The notes under the pieces are model-generated. The model was not told the origin of the DNA and did not search any database. It saw only the letters and a list, made by a program, of their open reading frames with translations. From Clostridiales bacterium (GTDB taxonomy: Bacteria; Bacillota; Clostridia; Christensenellales; CAG-138): a stretch of DNA of 64,000 nucleotides. Positions within the stretch are counted from its first letter, which is position 1. Each line of letters opens with the position of its first letter. The DNA is taken from NCBI GenBank assembly GCA_024698505.1, contig JAILRE010000050.1, positions 1 through 64,000 on the forward strand, read 5' to 3'. The position numbers and the translations under genes are program-made. Shown piece by piece: positions 39,132 through 49,396 of the stretch.

Positions 39132-39967
39132 CATACACGTATCAAAGCGGCAGCGTCAACGCCTTTACCGCGATTATGGACGTCAGCCTTACGATACACG
39201 ACGGTGAATTCGTCGGGCTGATCGGCCATACCGGAAGCGGCAAATCGACGCTCATACAGCAGCTTAACGGGCTCATGCAGCCGACGAGCGGAAAGGTGCT
39301 CGTCGACGGATTCGACATGAGCGACAAGAAACAGCGCGCCAAGGGCAGGGCTCTCGTCGGCATGGTTTTCCAGTACCCGGATTATCAGCTTTTCGACGAG
39401 ACCGTCTACAAGGATATCAGCTTCGGCCCCAAGAACATGAAGCTCGCGCCGGACGAGATCGATCGCCGCGTGCGCGAGGCCATGCGCCTTGTGGGGCTTG
39501 ATTTCGATGAATTCGCCGAAAAATCCCCCTTCGAGCTCTCCGGCGGAGAAAAGCGCAGGACGGCCCTCGCGGGGATAATCGCGATGTACCCGAAGTACCT
39601 CGTGCTCGACGAGCCGATGGCCGGTCTCGATCCCGCGGGCAGAAGAGCCGTTCTCGCCATGATAGACGATTTCAGAAAACAGCTCGGCTGCGCCGTCGTG
39701 ATGGTGAGCCATTCCATGGACGACATAGCAAGATCCGCCGACAAGGTTATTGTTCTCAGGGACGGGGCGATCTTCGCAAGCGGCACTCCCGCCGAGATAT
39801 TCTCCAGATCCGACGAACTGTACGAAATGGGGCTCGAGCCTCCGTTCGCAGCGAGGATGGCTTCGGAGCTTAAGCGTCACGGTTTCCGCCTGCCCGGCGG
39901 CATCTACACGAACGAAGCTCTTGCGGACGCGCTTGCCGCATACAAGGGGGGTGACCTTAATGTTTAA
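39107..39967 (+). CDS. ecfA2: ECF transporter ATPase 2
   Basis: GHTGSGKST, LSGGEKRRTALAGIIAMYPKYLVLDEPMAGLDP; overlaps ecfA1 by 25 nt. Confidence 0.95.
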   Translation: MPIVIEKLTYTYQSGSVNAFTAIMDVSLTIHDGEFVGLIGHTGSGKSTLIQQLNGLMQPTSGKVLVDGFDMSDKKQRAKGRALVGMVFQYPDYQLFDETVYKDISFGPKNMKLAPDEIDRRVREAMRLVGLDFDEFAEKSPFELSGGEKRRTALAGIIAMYPKYLVLDEPMAGLDPAGRRAVLAMIDDFRKQLGCAVVMVSHSMDDIARSADKVIVLRDGAIFASGTPAEIFSRSDELYEMGLEPPFAARMASELKRHGFRLPGGIYTNEALADALAAYKGGDLNV

Positions 39968-40817
39968 GGACATCACTCTCGGGCAATACTTCCCCGTCGA
40001 TTCCGTCGCTCACCGTCTGGATCCCAGAACGAAGCTCGTTCTTTTGATACTCTACATCGTCGCGGTGTTCATAGTTAAGGACATCTGGGTCTTCGGCTTT
40101 ATAATCGCGTTCATGCTCTTCATGACGGCAATGAGCAAGGTGCCTCTCAACTACGTGCTCAAGGCCATAAAGCCGATGAAGCTGCTCCTGCCGCTGATGT
40201 TTCTGCTGAACCTCTTCATGATAAAGTCAGGGCACATACTCTTTTCATGGAAGTTCATCACCGTCACGACAGGCGGATTGAGGCAGGCGCTGTTCATAGT
40301 GCTCCGTCTTATCGCGCTCGTCACCGGCGCTTCTCTGCTCACGCTGACGACCACGCCCGTATCGCTCACCGAAGGTCTTGAAAGGCTGCTTTCCCCGCTG
40401 AAGGCGGTGAAGTTCCCCGTGCACGAGCTCGCCATGATGATGACTATCGCGCTGAGGTTCATCCCCACCCTGCTCGAAGAGGCCGACAAGATCATGAAGG
40501 CTCAGCTTGCCAGGGGCGCCGATCTTGAAAGCGGAAACATATTCAAGAAGGCGAAGGCGATGATACCCATACTTATACCGCTCTTCGTCAATTCGTTCCG
40601 CAGGGCCGAGGAGCTTGCGCTTGCTATGGAGAGCCGCTGTTACCACGGCGGCGAGGGCCGCACGAGGCTGAAGGTGCTGAAGTTCCACATGCGCGATCTT
40701 TGGGCGGTGCTGATATTCGCCGCGCTTATCGCCGTCGTTGTGATACTCCAGAACACCTTCCCGATCGACAGATACGCAGCCGACCTCATATTGGGGCTGC
40801 TCGGCAAAAAGCAATGA
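39960..40817 (+). CDS. ecfT: ECF transporter transmembrane protein EcfT
   Basis: MFKDITLGQYFPVDSVAHRLDPRTKL; ARGADLES and AMESRCY motifs. Confidence 0.95.
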   Translation: MFKDITLGQYFPVDSVAHRLDPRTKLVLLILYIVAVFIVKDIWVFGFIIAFMLFMTAMSKVPLNYVLKAIKPMKLLLPLMFLLNLFMIKSGHILFSWKFITVTTGGLRQALFIVLRLIALVTGASLLTLTTTPVSLTEGLERLLSPLKAVKFPVHELAMMMTIALRFIPTLLEEADKIMKAQLARGADLESGNIFKKAKAMIPILIPLFVNSFRRAEELALAMESRCYHGGEGRTRLKVLKFHMRDLWAVLIFAALIAVVVILQNTFPIDRYAADLILGLLGKKQ

Positions 40818-41224
40818 AGCCCGACGCCAAAACGAGAAGGACGATGCTCATGATCGCGGCCGCGCTGCTTGCGGCGGCGGCGATATGGCTAATTCTTCTC
40901 GAAAGCAAAAGCTACTCCAGAGCCGTATGCAGAAGGATAAACGAATTCGGGTACAATGTCTCCCCTTCCGACTTCTACACACAGGGATACGGCGTCAACA
41001 CGAGCATTGCCGAGGTAGTGAAGGAAGACCTCGCCGTGATAATCAGGCAGAGCCGGGCCTGCGGCTTTTCCGCAGACGTTAACAAGGTCGGAGCCGTCGA
41101 ACTCATGCTCTGCAAATTGGACGATACGAGAGTATTGTTCGTCTATCTCGTCGATAAGGAGCCAGAGCTCGTGTTTATTGAGGACACAGAAACTAAAGAA
41201 ACCTTCCCGCTTGCAGATAAATGA
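40814..41224 (+). CDS. Hypothetical membrane-anchored protein
   Basis: MKPDAKTRRTMLMIAAALLAAAAIWLILL; ATGA overlaps with both ecfT and truA. Confidence 0.75.
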   Translation: MKPDAKTRRTMLMIAAALLAAAAIWLILLESKSYSRAVCRRINEFGYNVSPSDFYTQGYGVNTSIAEVVKEDLAVIIRQSRACGFSADVNKVGAVELMLCKLDDTRVLFVYLVDKEPELVFIEDTETKETFPLADK

Positions 41225-41985
41225 GACGCATCGCGCTTATAATCGAATATGACGGCACGAATTACGTCGGCTGGCAGGTCCAGCCTAACGGGATCACCGT
41301 TCAGCAGGTGATAGACGACGCCTTTGAAAAGCTTATCGGCGAGCGTCCCGTACTGCACGCCTCCGGCCGCACGGACAGCGGCGTCCACGCGAGGGCGCAG
41401 GTCGCGCATTTCGATACCGAATGCCGCATACCTGACGACAAGTTCTGCTACGCTCTCAATACGAGGCTGCCTTCGGACGTCCGCATAAAGGCGAGCTTCG
41501 AGGTCCCCTCGGATTTCCATGCGAGATTCTGTGTTAAGGAAAAGCATTACGTCTATACGATCAACAACGCGAAGCACGCTTCTGCTTTCACGAGGAACAC
41601 CGCTCTCCACGTTCACTACCCGCTCGACCTCGACAGGCTGAACGAAGCTGCCTCGTATTTTCTGGGTACTCACGATTTCAACGCCTTCCGTTCGTCCGGA
41701 AGCTGCTCGACTTCAACCGAAAGGACGATCTTCGTTTCCGAATGGGAAAAGGAAGGCAGCTGCCTCAGATACCACGTTGCGGGAAGCGGCTTCCTTTACA
41801 ACATGGTGAGGATAATGACCGGCACCATGCTGAGGATCGGCCTCGGCTTCGAAAGCCCGGAAACGGTAAAGGAGGCGCTTGCAAACCCCAGCCGCGAATT
41901 TGCCGGGGATACCGCGCCAGCCCACGGGCTGACCCTTTGGCGAGTGGTCTACGATCTCTTCGATACGGAAGATCATCTTGAATAG
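41221..41985 (+). CDS. truA: tRNA pseudouridine(38-40) synthase
   Basis: IEYDGTNYVGWQVQPNG, ASGRTDSGVHARAQ. Confidence 0.96.
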   Translation: MRRIALIIEYDGTNYVGWQVQPNGITVQQVIDDAFEKLIGERPVLHASGRTDSGVHARAQVAHFDTECRIPDDKFCYALNTRLPSDVRIKASFEVPSDFHARFCVKEKHYVYTINNAKHASAFTRNTALHVHYPLDLDRLNEAASYFLGTHDFNAFRSSGSCSTSTERTIFVSEWEKEGSCLRYHVAGSGFLYNMVRIMTGTMLRIGLGFESPETVKEALANPSREFAGDTAPAHGLTLWRVVYDLFDTEDHLE

Positions 41986-42032
41986 AGCGTTTGTCCGTTT
42001 TCCCAAGCTCCGCCTCATTTTGGCGAAAGCAC

Positions 42033-42061
42033 TTGCGCAAAGCGGATAAATGTTGTAGAAT
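42033..42061 (+). promoter_or_regulatory. Sigma-A promoter upstream of the Gls24 gene
   Basis: TTGCGC - 17 nt - TAGAAT. Confidence 0.65.
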
Positions 42062-42091
42062 AAAGTGTAAAATCATATTCGGAGGTGTATT

Positions 42092-42448
42092 ATGCCTGCT
42101 AACATTCTTTATGATCTTGGCACCGTAACGCTCACCGACGATCTCATCGCGACGATCGCCGGCACCGCCGCCGTTGAAAACTACGGCATAGTTGCCATGA
42201 ACAGCAAGAGCGCTACCGACGCGATACTTCAGCTCGTCGGAAGCGATAATATGAAACGCGGCGTCAAAGTCACTATACTTAACGACGGAACCACGATAGA
42301 TATCGACCTTCACGTTACCGTAATGTACGGCGTATCCCTTCCCGTTGTAGCGCAGAACGCCGTCAGCAACGTCAAGTACCGTGTTGAGGATCTCACCGGT
42401 CTCCACGTCCGCAACGTCAACATATTCGTGGAATCCATCAAAGTCTGA
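42092..42448 (+). CDS. Asp23/Gls24 family protein
   Basis: ISDDLIATIAGTAAVENYGIV-type start; VNIFVESIKV end; upstream of DhaL/DegV gene. Confidence 0.92.
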   Translation: MPANILYDLGTVTLTDDLIATIAGTAAVENYGIVAMNSKSATDAILQLVGSDNMKRGVKVTILNDGTTIDIDLHVTVMYGVSLPVVAQNAVSNVKYRVEDLTGLHVRNVNIFVESIKV

Positions 42449-42468
42449 CGCCGAAGGAGTGCTTTGTT

Positions 42469-44133
42469 TTGAAAAGATCAGTTTTTAACGGTGATCTGCT
42501 CAGGGATATGTTCCTCATGGGAGCAGCTCTCCTTGAGCACAATAAGGCATCCATTGATGCTATGAACGTCTTCCCCGTTCCCGACGGGGATACCGGCACC
42601 AACATGTCGATGACGATGCAGCGCGCCGTCGCCGAGATCCGTTCCTGCGACAGCGACACGGCTGAAGCGATCGCTGCAGCCGCATCCCTCGGCGCGTTAA
42701 AGGGCGCAAGGGGCAACTCCGGCGTTATCCTCTCCCAGATATTCCGCGGCATTTCTCAGTCGCTCAAGGGAAAGGGCGACGTCATCAGCGCGAGGATGCT
42801 CGCCGACGCGATGACCTCCGGCACGGAGGCCGCTTACAAGGCGGTCATGCGCCCCAAGGAGGGCACGATGCTGACCGTCTCCCGCGTTATGGCGGAGTAC
42901 GCTCAGAAGGCCGCGACCGTTAGGGGCGCGGAAGCCTATGACGTTCTCGAGGCTATGCTCGAGGGCGGCGAGGACGCCCTGAAAAAGACGCCAGATCTGC
43001 TCCCCGTTCTCAAGGAAGCGGGCGTGCTCGATTCCGGCGGAACCGGTCTGCTTACTATCTTCCGCGGATTCATGCTCGCCGCCAACGGCGAGGACGCCGA
43101 ATCCATGGATCTCGATCTCGCGCTTCCCGGCGAAACGCCCGAGGAGTCGGAGTATAACTCCAACGAGAGCATAATCGCCTCCACCGACGTCAACGATATC
43201 AAGTTCGGCTACTGCAGCGAGATGTTCATAATCCATCTGCACGACGACGTGACCGAAGCGGACGTCGACAGGTTCCGCGACAAGCTCTGCAGGCTGGGCG
43301 ACAGCGTCGTGGTCGTTTACGATACCGACATCATCAAGGTCCACGTCCACTCCAACGCCCCCGGCAAGGTCATACAGTTCGCTCTCATGCTCGGCGAGAT
43401 CGACAAATTGAAGGTCGACAACATGCGCGAGCAGAACCGCCAGATAAAGGAAAAGCAGAAGCGCGAGCAGAAGGAACAGGCTGTCGTCGCCGTTAGCGCG
43501 GGCGAAGGACTTGAAGAGGATCTCAAGGCTCTCGGCGTAAGCTTCGTTATCTCCGGCGGGCAGACAATGAACCCCAGCATCGACGTTATCGCTCAGGCGA
43601 TCAAGAAGGTCAACGCCAAGACCGTTTTCGTCCTGCCCGATAACTCCAACATAATCCTTGCCGCGCAGCAGGCGGCCAACGTAGTCGACTGCGAGGTCAT
43701 CGTCCTCCCCACCAAGACCGTTATGCAGGGCATTTCCGCTATGACGGGCTTCAACCCCGACGCCTCCGTTGAGGAGAACCGCGAGGCAATGACCGAGTGC
43801 TTCGGCAACGTGGTTTCCGGCTCCGTCACCTACGCCGTACGCGATACCTCCTATAATGGGAACACCATCCACACGGGCGATATAATCGGACTCGTCGACA
43901 ACAACATCGTAGAGGTCTGCAAGGACGTGGCGGAGTGCTCCAGAGCCCTCATAAAGAGGATCATGGAAGCCAAGGAGGATTGCGGTTTCGTCTCCGTCTA
44001 CTGGGGCGAAGGCGCCGACGAGGAGAGCGCGGAGGCTCTCGTGGCCGAACTTACCGACGAATATCCCGACGTTGAGTTCATGGTCAGGAAGGGCGGTCAG
44101 CCTCTCTACTATTACTACATCTCAGCAGAATAA
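42469..44133 (+). CDS. DAK2/DhaL-DegV-type fatty acid kinase (YloV/FakA-like)
   Basis: TTG start after SD aaggag; NVFPVPDGDTGTNMSMT, GARGNSGVILSQIFRG. Confidence 0.93.
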   Translation: MKRSVFNGDLLRDMFLMGAALLEHNKASIDAMNVFPVPDGDTGTNMSMTMQRAVAEIRSCDSDTAEAIAAAASLGALKGARGNSGVILSQIFRGISQSLKGKGDVISARMLADAMTSGTEAAYKAVMRPKEGTMLTVSRVMAEYAQKAATVRGAEAYDVLEAMLEGGEDALKKTPDLLPVLKEAGVLDSGGTGLLTIFRGFMLAANGEDAESMDLDLALPGETPEESEYNSNESIIASTDVNDIKFGYCSEMFIIHLHDDVTEADVDRFRDKLCRLGDSVVVVYDTDIIKVHVHSNAPGKVIQFALMLGEIDKLKVDNMREQNRQIKEKQKREQKEQAVVAVSAGEGLEEDLKALGVSFVISGGQTMNPSIDVIAQAIKKVNAKTVFVLPDNSNIILAAQQAANVVDCEVIVLPTKTVMQGISAMTGFNPDASVEENREAMTECFGNVVSGSVTYAVRDTSYNGNTIHTGDIIGLVDNNIVEVCKDVAECSRALIKRIMEAKEDCGFVSVYWGEGADEESAEALVAELTDEYPDVEFMVRKGGQPLYYYYISAE

Positions 44134-46157
44134 TGGATCTTGAATCGAAACTGACCGATCTTAAAGGAATCGGGCCCAAACGTGCAGAAGCTCTTGCCCG
44201 CTTGGGCCTTTTCTCGATACGCGATATCCTGTTCTACGCACCGAGGGAGCATTACGATCTGCGCGAAGCGAAGAAGATCGAAGAGCTGACTCACGGCGAA
44301 TACGCGATAGTGAAGATCGAAGAGATCGATAAACCGAAGATCGCCTACCCCGTTATCGGCGGAAGGAGGACTTCGCTCGTTTCGGTCAATATTTCGGACG
44401 GTACGGGCCGGCTCCGCCTCTCATGGTTCAATCAGCCCTACGCAAGGAACTCGATACCCGAATTCGCCAACGGATACGTCCACGGCAGGGTGGATCTCTC
44501 CCGCGGGAAGGTTATGGTGAACGGCGTATTCTGCCCCTCGCCTCCCGGCATGCTGCCGGTCTATCCGCTGACTAAAGGATTGGGCCAGGCCTCGATGCGC
44601 TCTTGCGTAAAATCCGTTATGCGCGGCGTCGATGGAGTGTACGGCGAGACTTTGCCCGAAAAAATACGCATGGAGCACGGTCTTTGCCAGCTCGGCTTCG
44701 CGCTTGAAAACCTGCATTTCCCACTCTCGCCGGAGGCTTTGGCGATAGCAAAGCGCAGGCTGTCATTTGAAAACACGCTCTATTTTACAATACTTCTTGA
44801 ATCGCTGAGAGCGCGTTCCTCGCACGAGACCGGTATTTCATTCAATGTAAAAGGTCTTTTGGACGAATACTTGAAGCTCCTTCCGTTCGCTCCGACTAAC
44901 GGTCAGCTCGCCGTCATGCGAGAGCTCTCATCCGATATGGCCTCCCCCGTCCCCATGAACAGGCTCGTTCAGGGCGACGTTGGCTCTGGCAAGACCGCGA
45001 TAGCGGTTTACGCTATGTTCGTAGCCGCGAGCAACGGCTGCCAGGCAGCGCTCATGGCGCCGACCTCGATACTCGCCGAACAGCACTTTACGAAGCTTCA
45101 AAAGCTGTTCGGGGAAAACGCCGTGCTCATCACGGGGAGCATGAAAAAAGCCGAGCAGAGGGCCGCGCTTGAAAAGATCAAGAGCGGCGATGCAAGCTAT
45201 ATCGTGGGGACTCACTCCCTTCTGGAGAGCGGCGTGGAATTCCGCGATCTCGGCCTTGTGATAACGGACGAACAGCACCGTTTCGGAGTGCGCCAGCGCG
45301 CTGTTCTCGGCAACAAGGGCCGCTCGCCCGACGTTCTTATTATGAGCGCGACGCCCATACCGAGAACGCTTTCCCTGATACTCTACGGCGACCTTGACGT
45401 TTCGAAGCTAACGGAGCTTCCCGGCGGCAGGAAACCCGTAACGACGCGCTTCGTTCCGCCCGAGAAACGCGCGGATATGTACCGCTACATCGAACGTGAA
45501 ATAAAGGAGAGAGGCATACAGGCTTTCACCGTCTGCCCCATGATAGAGGACAACGACGAGGTCCGGCTCGCCTGCTCCGCAGAGGCAGTCTTCAAGGAGC
45601 TTAAAGAAAGGCTTACCATCTCCGTCGAACTGATACACGGCCGTATGAAGGCCGACAAGCGAGAAGAGATAATGCGCCGTTTCCGCGACGGGGAGATAGA
45701 TCTGCTCGTCTCCACGACCGTTATCGAGGTTGGCGTCGACGTGCCGAACGCCTGCATAATGGCGATAGAGGCCGCGGAGCGATTCGGCTTGGCTCAGCTC
45801 CATCAGCTGAGGGGCCGCGTCGGGAGGAGCGACAAGGAGAGCTTCTGCTTCCTGCTGACCGAGAGCCGCGCCGAGAGCGTAGCCGAAAGGGTGAAAACGC
45901 TCGTCGCCTCCAACGACGGGTTCGAGATCGCCGAAAAGGATCTGATTACGAGGGGCCCGGGAGAGCTTTTGGGCATGCGTCAGCACGGCAGCTCACAGCT
46001 CCTGAACGCGCTTGCGATAAGCGACATGGATACTCTTAACGAAGCGAGGAACGAAGCTTTGAAGCTGCTTTCGAGCGGCAGGAGCGAGGAAATGGCTTTT
46101 GTCAAAAACGTGCTTGCGAAGTATTCCAAGCAGCTTGAGGATATCGCCATAAACTGA
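44133..46157 (+). CDS. recG: ATP-dependent DNA helicase RecG
   Basis: LKGIGPKRAEAL, QGDVGSGKTAIA, TDEQHRFGVRQR, LRGRVGRSD. Confidence 0.96.
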   Translation: MDLESKLTDLKGIGPKRAEALARLGLFSIRDILFYAPREHYDLREAKKIEELTHGEYAIVKIEEIDKPKIAYPVIGGRRTSLVSVNISDGTGRLRLSWFNQPYARNSIPEFANGYVHGRVDLSRGKVMVNGVFCPSPPGMLPVYPLTKGLGQASMRSCVKSVMRGVDGVYGETLPEKIRMEHGLCQLGFALENLHFPLSPEALAIAKRRLSFENTLYFTILLESLRARSSHETGISFNVKGLLDEYLKLLPFAPTNGQLAVMRELSSDMASPVPMNRLVQGDVGSGKTAIAVYAMFVAASNGCQAALMAPTSILAEQHFTKLQKLFGENAVLITGSMKKAEQRAALEKIKSGDASYIVGTHSLLESGVEFRDLGLVITDEQHRFGVRQRAVLGNKGRSPDVLIMSATPIPRTLSLILYGDLDVSKLTELPGGRKPVTTRFVPPEKRADMYRYIEREIKERGIQAFTVCPMIEDNDEVRLACSAEAVFKELKERLTISVELIHGRMKADKREEIMRRFRDGEIDLLVSTTVIEVGVDVPNACIMAIEAAERFGLAQLHQLRGRVGRSDKESFCFLLTESRAESVAERVKTLVASNDGFEIAEKDLITRGPGELLGMRQHGSSQLLNALAISDMDTLNEARNEALKLLSSGRSEEMAFVKNVLAKYSKQLEDIAIN

Positions 46158-46171
46158 GGTATAATGAAAAA

Positions 46172-47545
46172 ATGAGCGCACCTTTTAAGAAAAACGACGA
46201 TATAACCCTGGAAATAACCGGTATGAGCAGCGAAGGCTCCGGCGTAGGCAGATACGAGGGATTCGCGGTATTCGTGCCGTTCACCCTGCCGGGAGAAACG
46301 GTATCCGCGCATATCATAAAAGTAACGGGCTCGTACGCCGTCGGAAAGCTGATGGAGGTCATAGTCCCCTCCCCGGAGAGGGTCGATCCCCCCTGCCCCG
46401 TATTCAAAAAATGCGGCGGGTGCACGCTTATGCACATGAGCTATCAGGCTCAGCTCGAATACAAGAGGAACGCGGTTAGGGACGCGCTCGTTCGCCTTGG
46501 AGGGTTCAAGGATATCGAGGTGAAGCCCGTTATCGGGATGGACGAGCCCGCGCGCTACCGCAACAAGGGGAGCTTCCCCTTCGGCAATACGGATATAGGC
46601 GTCACGTTCGGCCTTTACGCCCAGAGGAGCCACAGGCTCGTTCCCACAAGCGACTGCATAATAGAACGCGAGACCGCCATAAGGGCCGCTGAAGCCGCCG
46701 CCGATTGGGCGAGCGCGAACGGCATACCCGCCTATGACGAGGTGACGAAGCGCGGCGTCATCCGCCACGTTGTTACAAGATCCTGCACGGGCGGAGCGGC
46801 GGTATGCGTCGTAACTACGGGAAAGCTCCCGCATAAGGACGATCTGATCGAACGTATAAAAAAAGCCGTTCCCGAAGTCAGATCGATCGTTCATAACGTG
46901 AACCCCGACGACACGAACGCCATCTGCGGAAAAGAGGACAGGCTCATTTACGGGAGCGAGACCGTCGTTCAGAATATGGGCGGCCTTGATTTCGAGGTCA
47001 GCCGTGAAAGCTTCCTGCAGGTGAATCCCGTGCAGACCGAAAAGCTGTATTCGCTTGCCATTGAAGGGCTTGAATTGAAGGGAAACGAGACCGTCGCCGA
47101 CGTTTTCTGCGGCATTGGAACTATCACGCTGATGCTCGCAAAGAGAGCAAAGAGCGCCGTAGGGATCGAATACGTCGAGAAGGCCGTGGACGACGCGAAA
47201 CGCAACGCCGAACTGAACGGTATCGCAAACGCCGATTTCATCTGCGGCGCGGCGGAGACGGCGCTTCCGGAGCTGATCGGCAAAGGACGCCGGTTCGACG
47301 CCGTAACGCTCGATCCCCCGCGCAAGGGCGCCGATCCCGAAGTGCTGAAGGCCATCGCCGAGTGCGGAGCCGAAAAGATCGCTTACGTCTCCTGCTCCCC
47401 CGCCACCCTTGCAAGGGATCTTAAGCTCCTCGCCGGATACGGCTTCCGGATCGTTTCGGTTCAGCCGGTGGATATGTTCCCGATGACAAGCCACGTTGAG
47501 ACGGTCGTCACCTTGTTCCAGACAAATCGACAATCAGAAGTTTGA
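46172..47545 (+). CDS. 23S rRNA (uracil-C5)-methyltransferase RlmD/RumA family
   Basis: TRAM domain, CPVFKKCGGC cluster motif, DVFCGIGTITL, DPPRKGADPEV, YVSCSPATLARDL. Confidence 0.94.
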   Translation: MSAPFKKNDDITLEITGMSSEGSGVGRYEGFAVFVPFTLPGETVSAHIIKVTGSYAVGKLMEVIVPSPERVDPPCPVFKKCGGCTLMHMSYQAQLEYKRNAVRDALVRLGGFKDIEVKPVIGMDEPARYRNKGSFPFGNTDIGVTFGLYAQRSHRLVPTSDCIIERETAIRAAEAAADWASANGIPAYDEVTKRGVIRHVVTRSCTGGAAVCVVTTGKLPHKDDLIERIKKAVPEVRSIVHNVNPDDTNAICGKEDRLIYGSETVVQNMGGLDFEVSRESFLQVNPVQTEKLYSLAIEGLELKGNETVADVFCGIGTITLMLAKRAKSAVGIEYVEKAVDDAKRNAELNGIANADFICGAAETALPELIGKGRRFDAVTLDPPRKGADPEVLKAIAECGAEKIAYVSCSPATLARDLKLLAGYGFRIVSVQPVDMFPMTSHVETVVTLFQTNRQSEV

Positions 47546-47989
47546 ATGATAATGGAAATTCAATTATACGAAGACAAATACAGGGACGATATTATCTTCA
47601 TGGTTTTACAGGCCAAGGACGCGCTTGGGAGGCTGCCAAGGATCAATGAGGACCTGCTCGATATAAAGAAGAACTACTTTGACCGTGGGGATAAGTTCTG
47701 GATTGCTTTGGATGATAACGACCGGGTGATCGGCTGCGGGGGATATTCGAGGATTGAAAGAACGAATGAAGCTTTTATCCATCGATTGTACGTAAAGGCG
47801 TCTGAAAAGCGCAAAGGCATCGGATCGGCTCTGCTTGAAACGATCGAGGCGGAAATGCGCGGCAACGGCATTTCGGTAGCGCGGGTACATCTCGGCGCTC
47901 CGCGGGAACAGTGGTTTGAGTCATATTCATTCTATCCGAAGCATGGATACGCCGAATATGAGCCACGATATATGATGAAGGAATTATAA
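47546..47989 (+). CDS. GNAT family N-acetyltransferase
   Basis: IHRLYVKASEKRKGIGSALLETIEAE. Confidence 0.88.
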   Translation: MIMEIQLYEDKYRDDIIFMVLQAKDALGRLPRINEDLLDIKKNYFDRGDKFWIALDDNDRVIGCGGYSRIERTNEAFIHRLYVKASEKRKGIGSALLETIEAEMRGNGISVARVHLGAPREQWFESYSFYPKHGYAEYEPRYMMKEL

Positions 47990-48019
47990 AGACAAATCGG
48001 AATTTGGAAAGGCAGTTAA

Positions 48020-48883
48020 ATGGAATACATAATCGAGGATCTGACAAAAGAAGAAGCCGAATACATCGGCAGGAAGATCGATGAAATCGTACCGCACGAA
48101 GTGGATGCTGATTCGGAAGAATTCGTTCTCAAAGTCGAGAACGAAAACGGCGAGATCATCGGCGGCTGTATCGTAGAAGCATACGAATACCACTGGTCGA
48201 GAGTTCTTCTTGAAGAGCTTTGGGTAGATGAACGCTATCGACATCAGGGACTTGGATCTATGATCCTACGCGAGGTCGAGCGTATTGCAAGAGAGAAGGG
48301 CTGTCGGGTCGTTACGCTCGGAACCGCCAGTTATATGGCAAGACCGTTCTATGAGAAACATGGCTATACGGTATTTACGACGCTGAAAAAGGCAAATGGC
48401 TATATCAGTTATTCATTGGTCAAGTATTTGGACAGGGACACGCCCGACTATGTGCCGACAAACAACAGCGGTACGCGGTTCAAGGTTTCCTATGGCAATG
48501 AGGACGATGCAGATGTGATACAAGACGGCCTTGACACATACGACGAAGCCTACGAGCCGAAATACGAAAATGTTGGCTTTTATAAAAAACTTGTGGACGA
48601 AGACGGCAGGTTTTCGGCAGGCGTGATCGCTGACGTTGACAAAGGTGAGAGCGGCTTTGTTGAAGCACTGTTTGTGGAAGAGCCGCTGAGACTTCAAGGT
48701 CTGGGCACATGTCTTTTGAAGGAAGCGGAAGAATTCGCAAAGGGAAACGGTGCGTATGTAGTTTTAACAAGCGCAGGCGACTGGAACGTCGATTTCTTCA
48801 AAAAGAACGGCTATTTGATCAGAGGTGAACTCAAAGACGTTCCGAAAGGACACAATTGCTACGAGCTTTACAAAATGATTTGA
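48020..48883 (+). CDS. Tandem two-domain GNAT N-acetyltransferase
   Basis: Two acetyl-CoA motifs: LWVDERYRHQGLGSMIL and LFVEEPLRLQGLGTCLL. Confidence 0.87.
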   Translation: MEYIIEDLTKEEAEYIGRKIDEIVPHEVDADSEEFVLKVENENGEIIGGCIVEAYEYHWSRVLLEELWVDERYRHQGLGSMILREVERIAREKGCRVVTLGTASYMARPFYEKHGYTVFTTLKKANGYISYSLVKYLDRDTPDYVPTNNSGTRFKVSYGNEDDADVIQDGLDTYDEAYEPKYENVGFYKKLVDEDGRFSAGVIADVDKGESGFVEALFVEEPLRLQGLGTCLLKEAEEFAKGNGAYVVLTSAGDWNVDFFKKNGYLIRGELKDVPKGHNCYELYKMI

Positions 48884-48906
48884 GAAGAGGAAAAGGAGAA
48901 CAATTC

Positions 48907-49396
48907 ATGAGATTAGTTGATATCACAAGCGAAAACTGGGAAGACGTTATTATTTCTGACAACAAACGAAACCATAACGGTCAAGGGCAGCAGAGGGCCG
49001 TATGAAGCGAAAGGCATGCCGTCGCTGTGTGAGGATTTTGTGGCATCCAATGCCTTGTCCATCGTACAGTCCGTGTACGAGGACGGCTGGGTCATTAAGG
49101 CAATCGAACATGAAGGGGAACTGATCGGCTTCACCATGTTCGGTTGGAACGAAGAGGAAGAGTTTTACGAACTGTGCAGGATCATGATCGATTTGCATTA
49201 TCAGAATAAGGGCTATGGGACCCAAGCGATCAAAATGATCCCGGATGAGATGAAGTCCCGTTTCGGATGCAGGGAAGTCTATCTGTCCACAGACCCTGAA
49301 AACGCTGTCGGAATGCACGTATATGGAAAAGTCGGGTTCAAGTCAGAAAACAGAATGGTCGATGACGAAGAACTGTTCAAGATCATATTTGACTGA
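48907..49396 (+). pseudogene. GNAT N-acetyltransferase with apparent single-base frameshift near the N-terminus
   Basis: Frame 1 from ATG 48907 reads MRLVDITSENWEDVI; family-like sequence continues in frame 2 (FLTTNE...PSLCEDFVASNALSIVQSVYEDGW...). Confidence 0.7.

Noticed and set aside
42697-43872. 391-aa minus-strand ORF antisense to the DhaL/DegV-type gene
   Set aside because: Antisense shadow of a strong CDS with no independent coding evidence.
46160-46174. TATAAT 6 nt before the rlmD-like ATG as a third leaderless case
   Set aside because: The only -35-like hexamer is at a poor 19-nt spacing, and GAGGT 11 nt upstream of the ATG could serve as an SD; likely co-transcribed with recG.
45980-47533. 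517-aa minus-strand ORF antisense to rlmD
   Set aside because: Covers a confident methyltransferase gene; translation has no family features.
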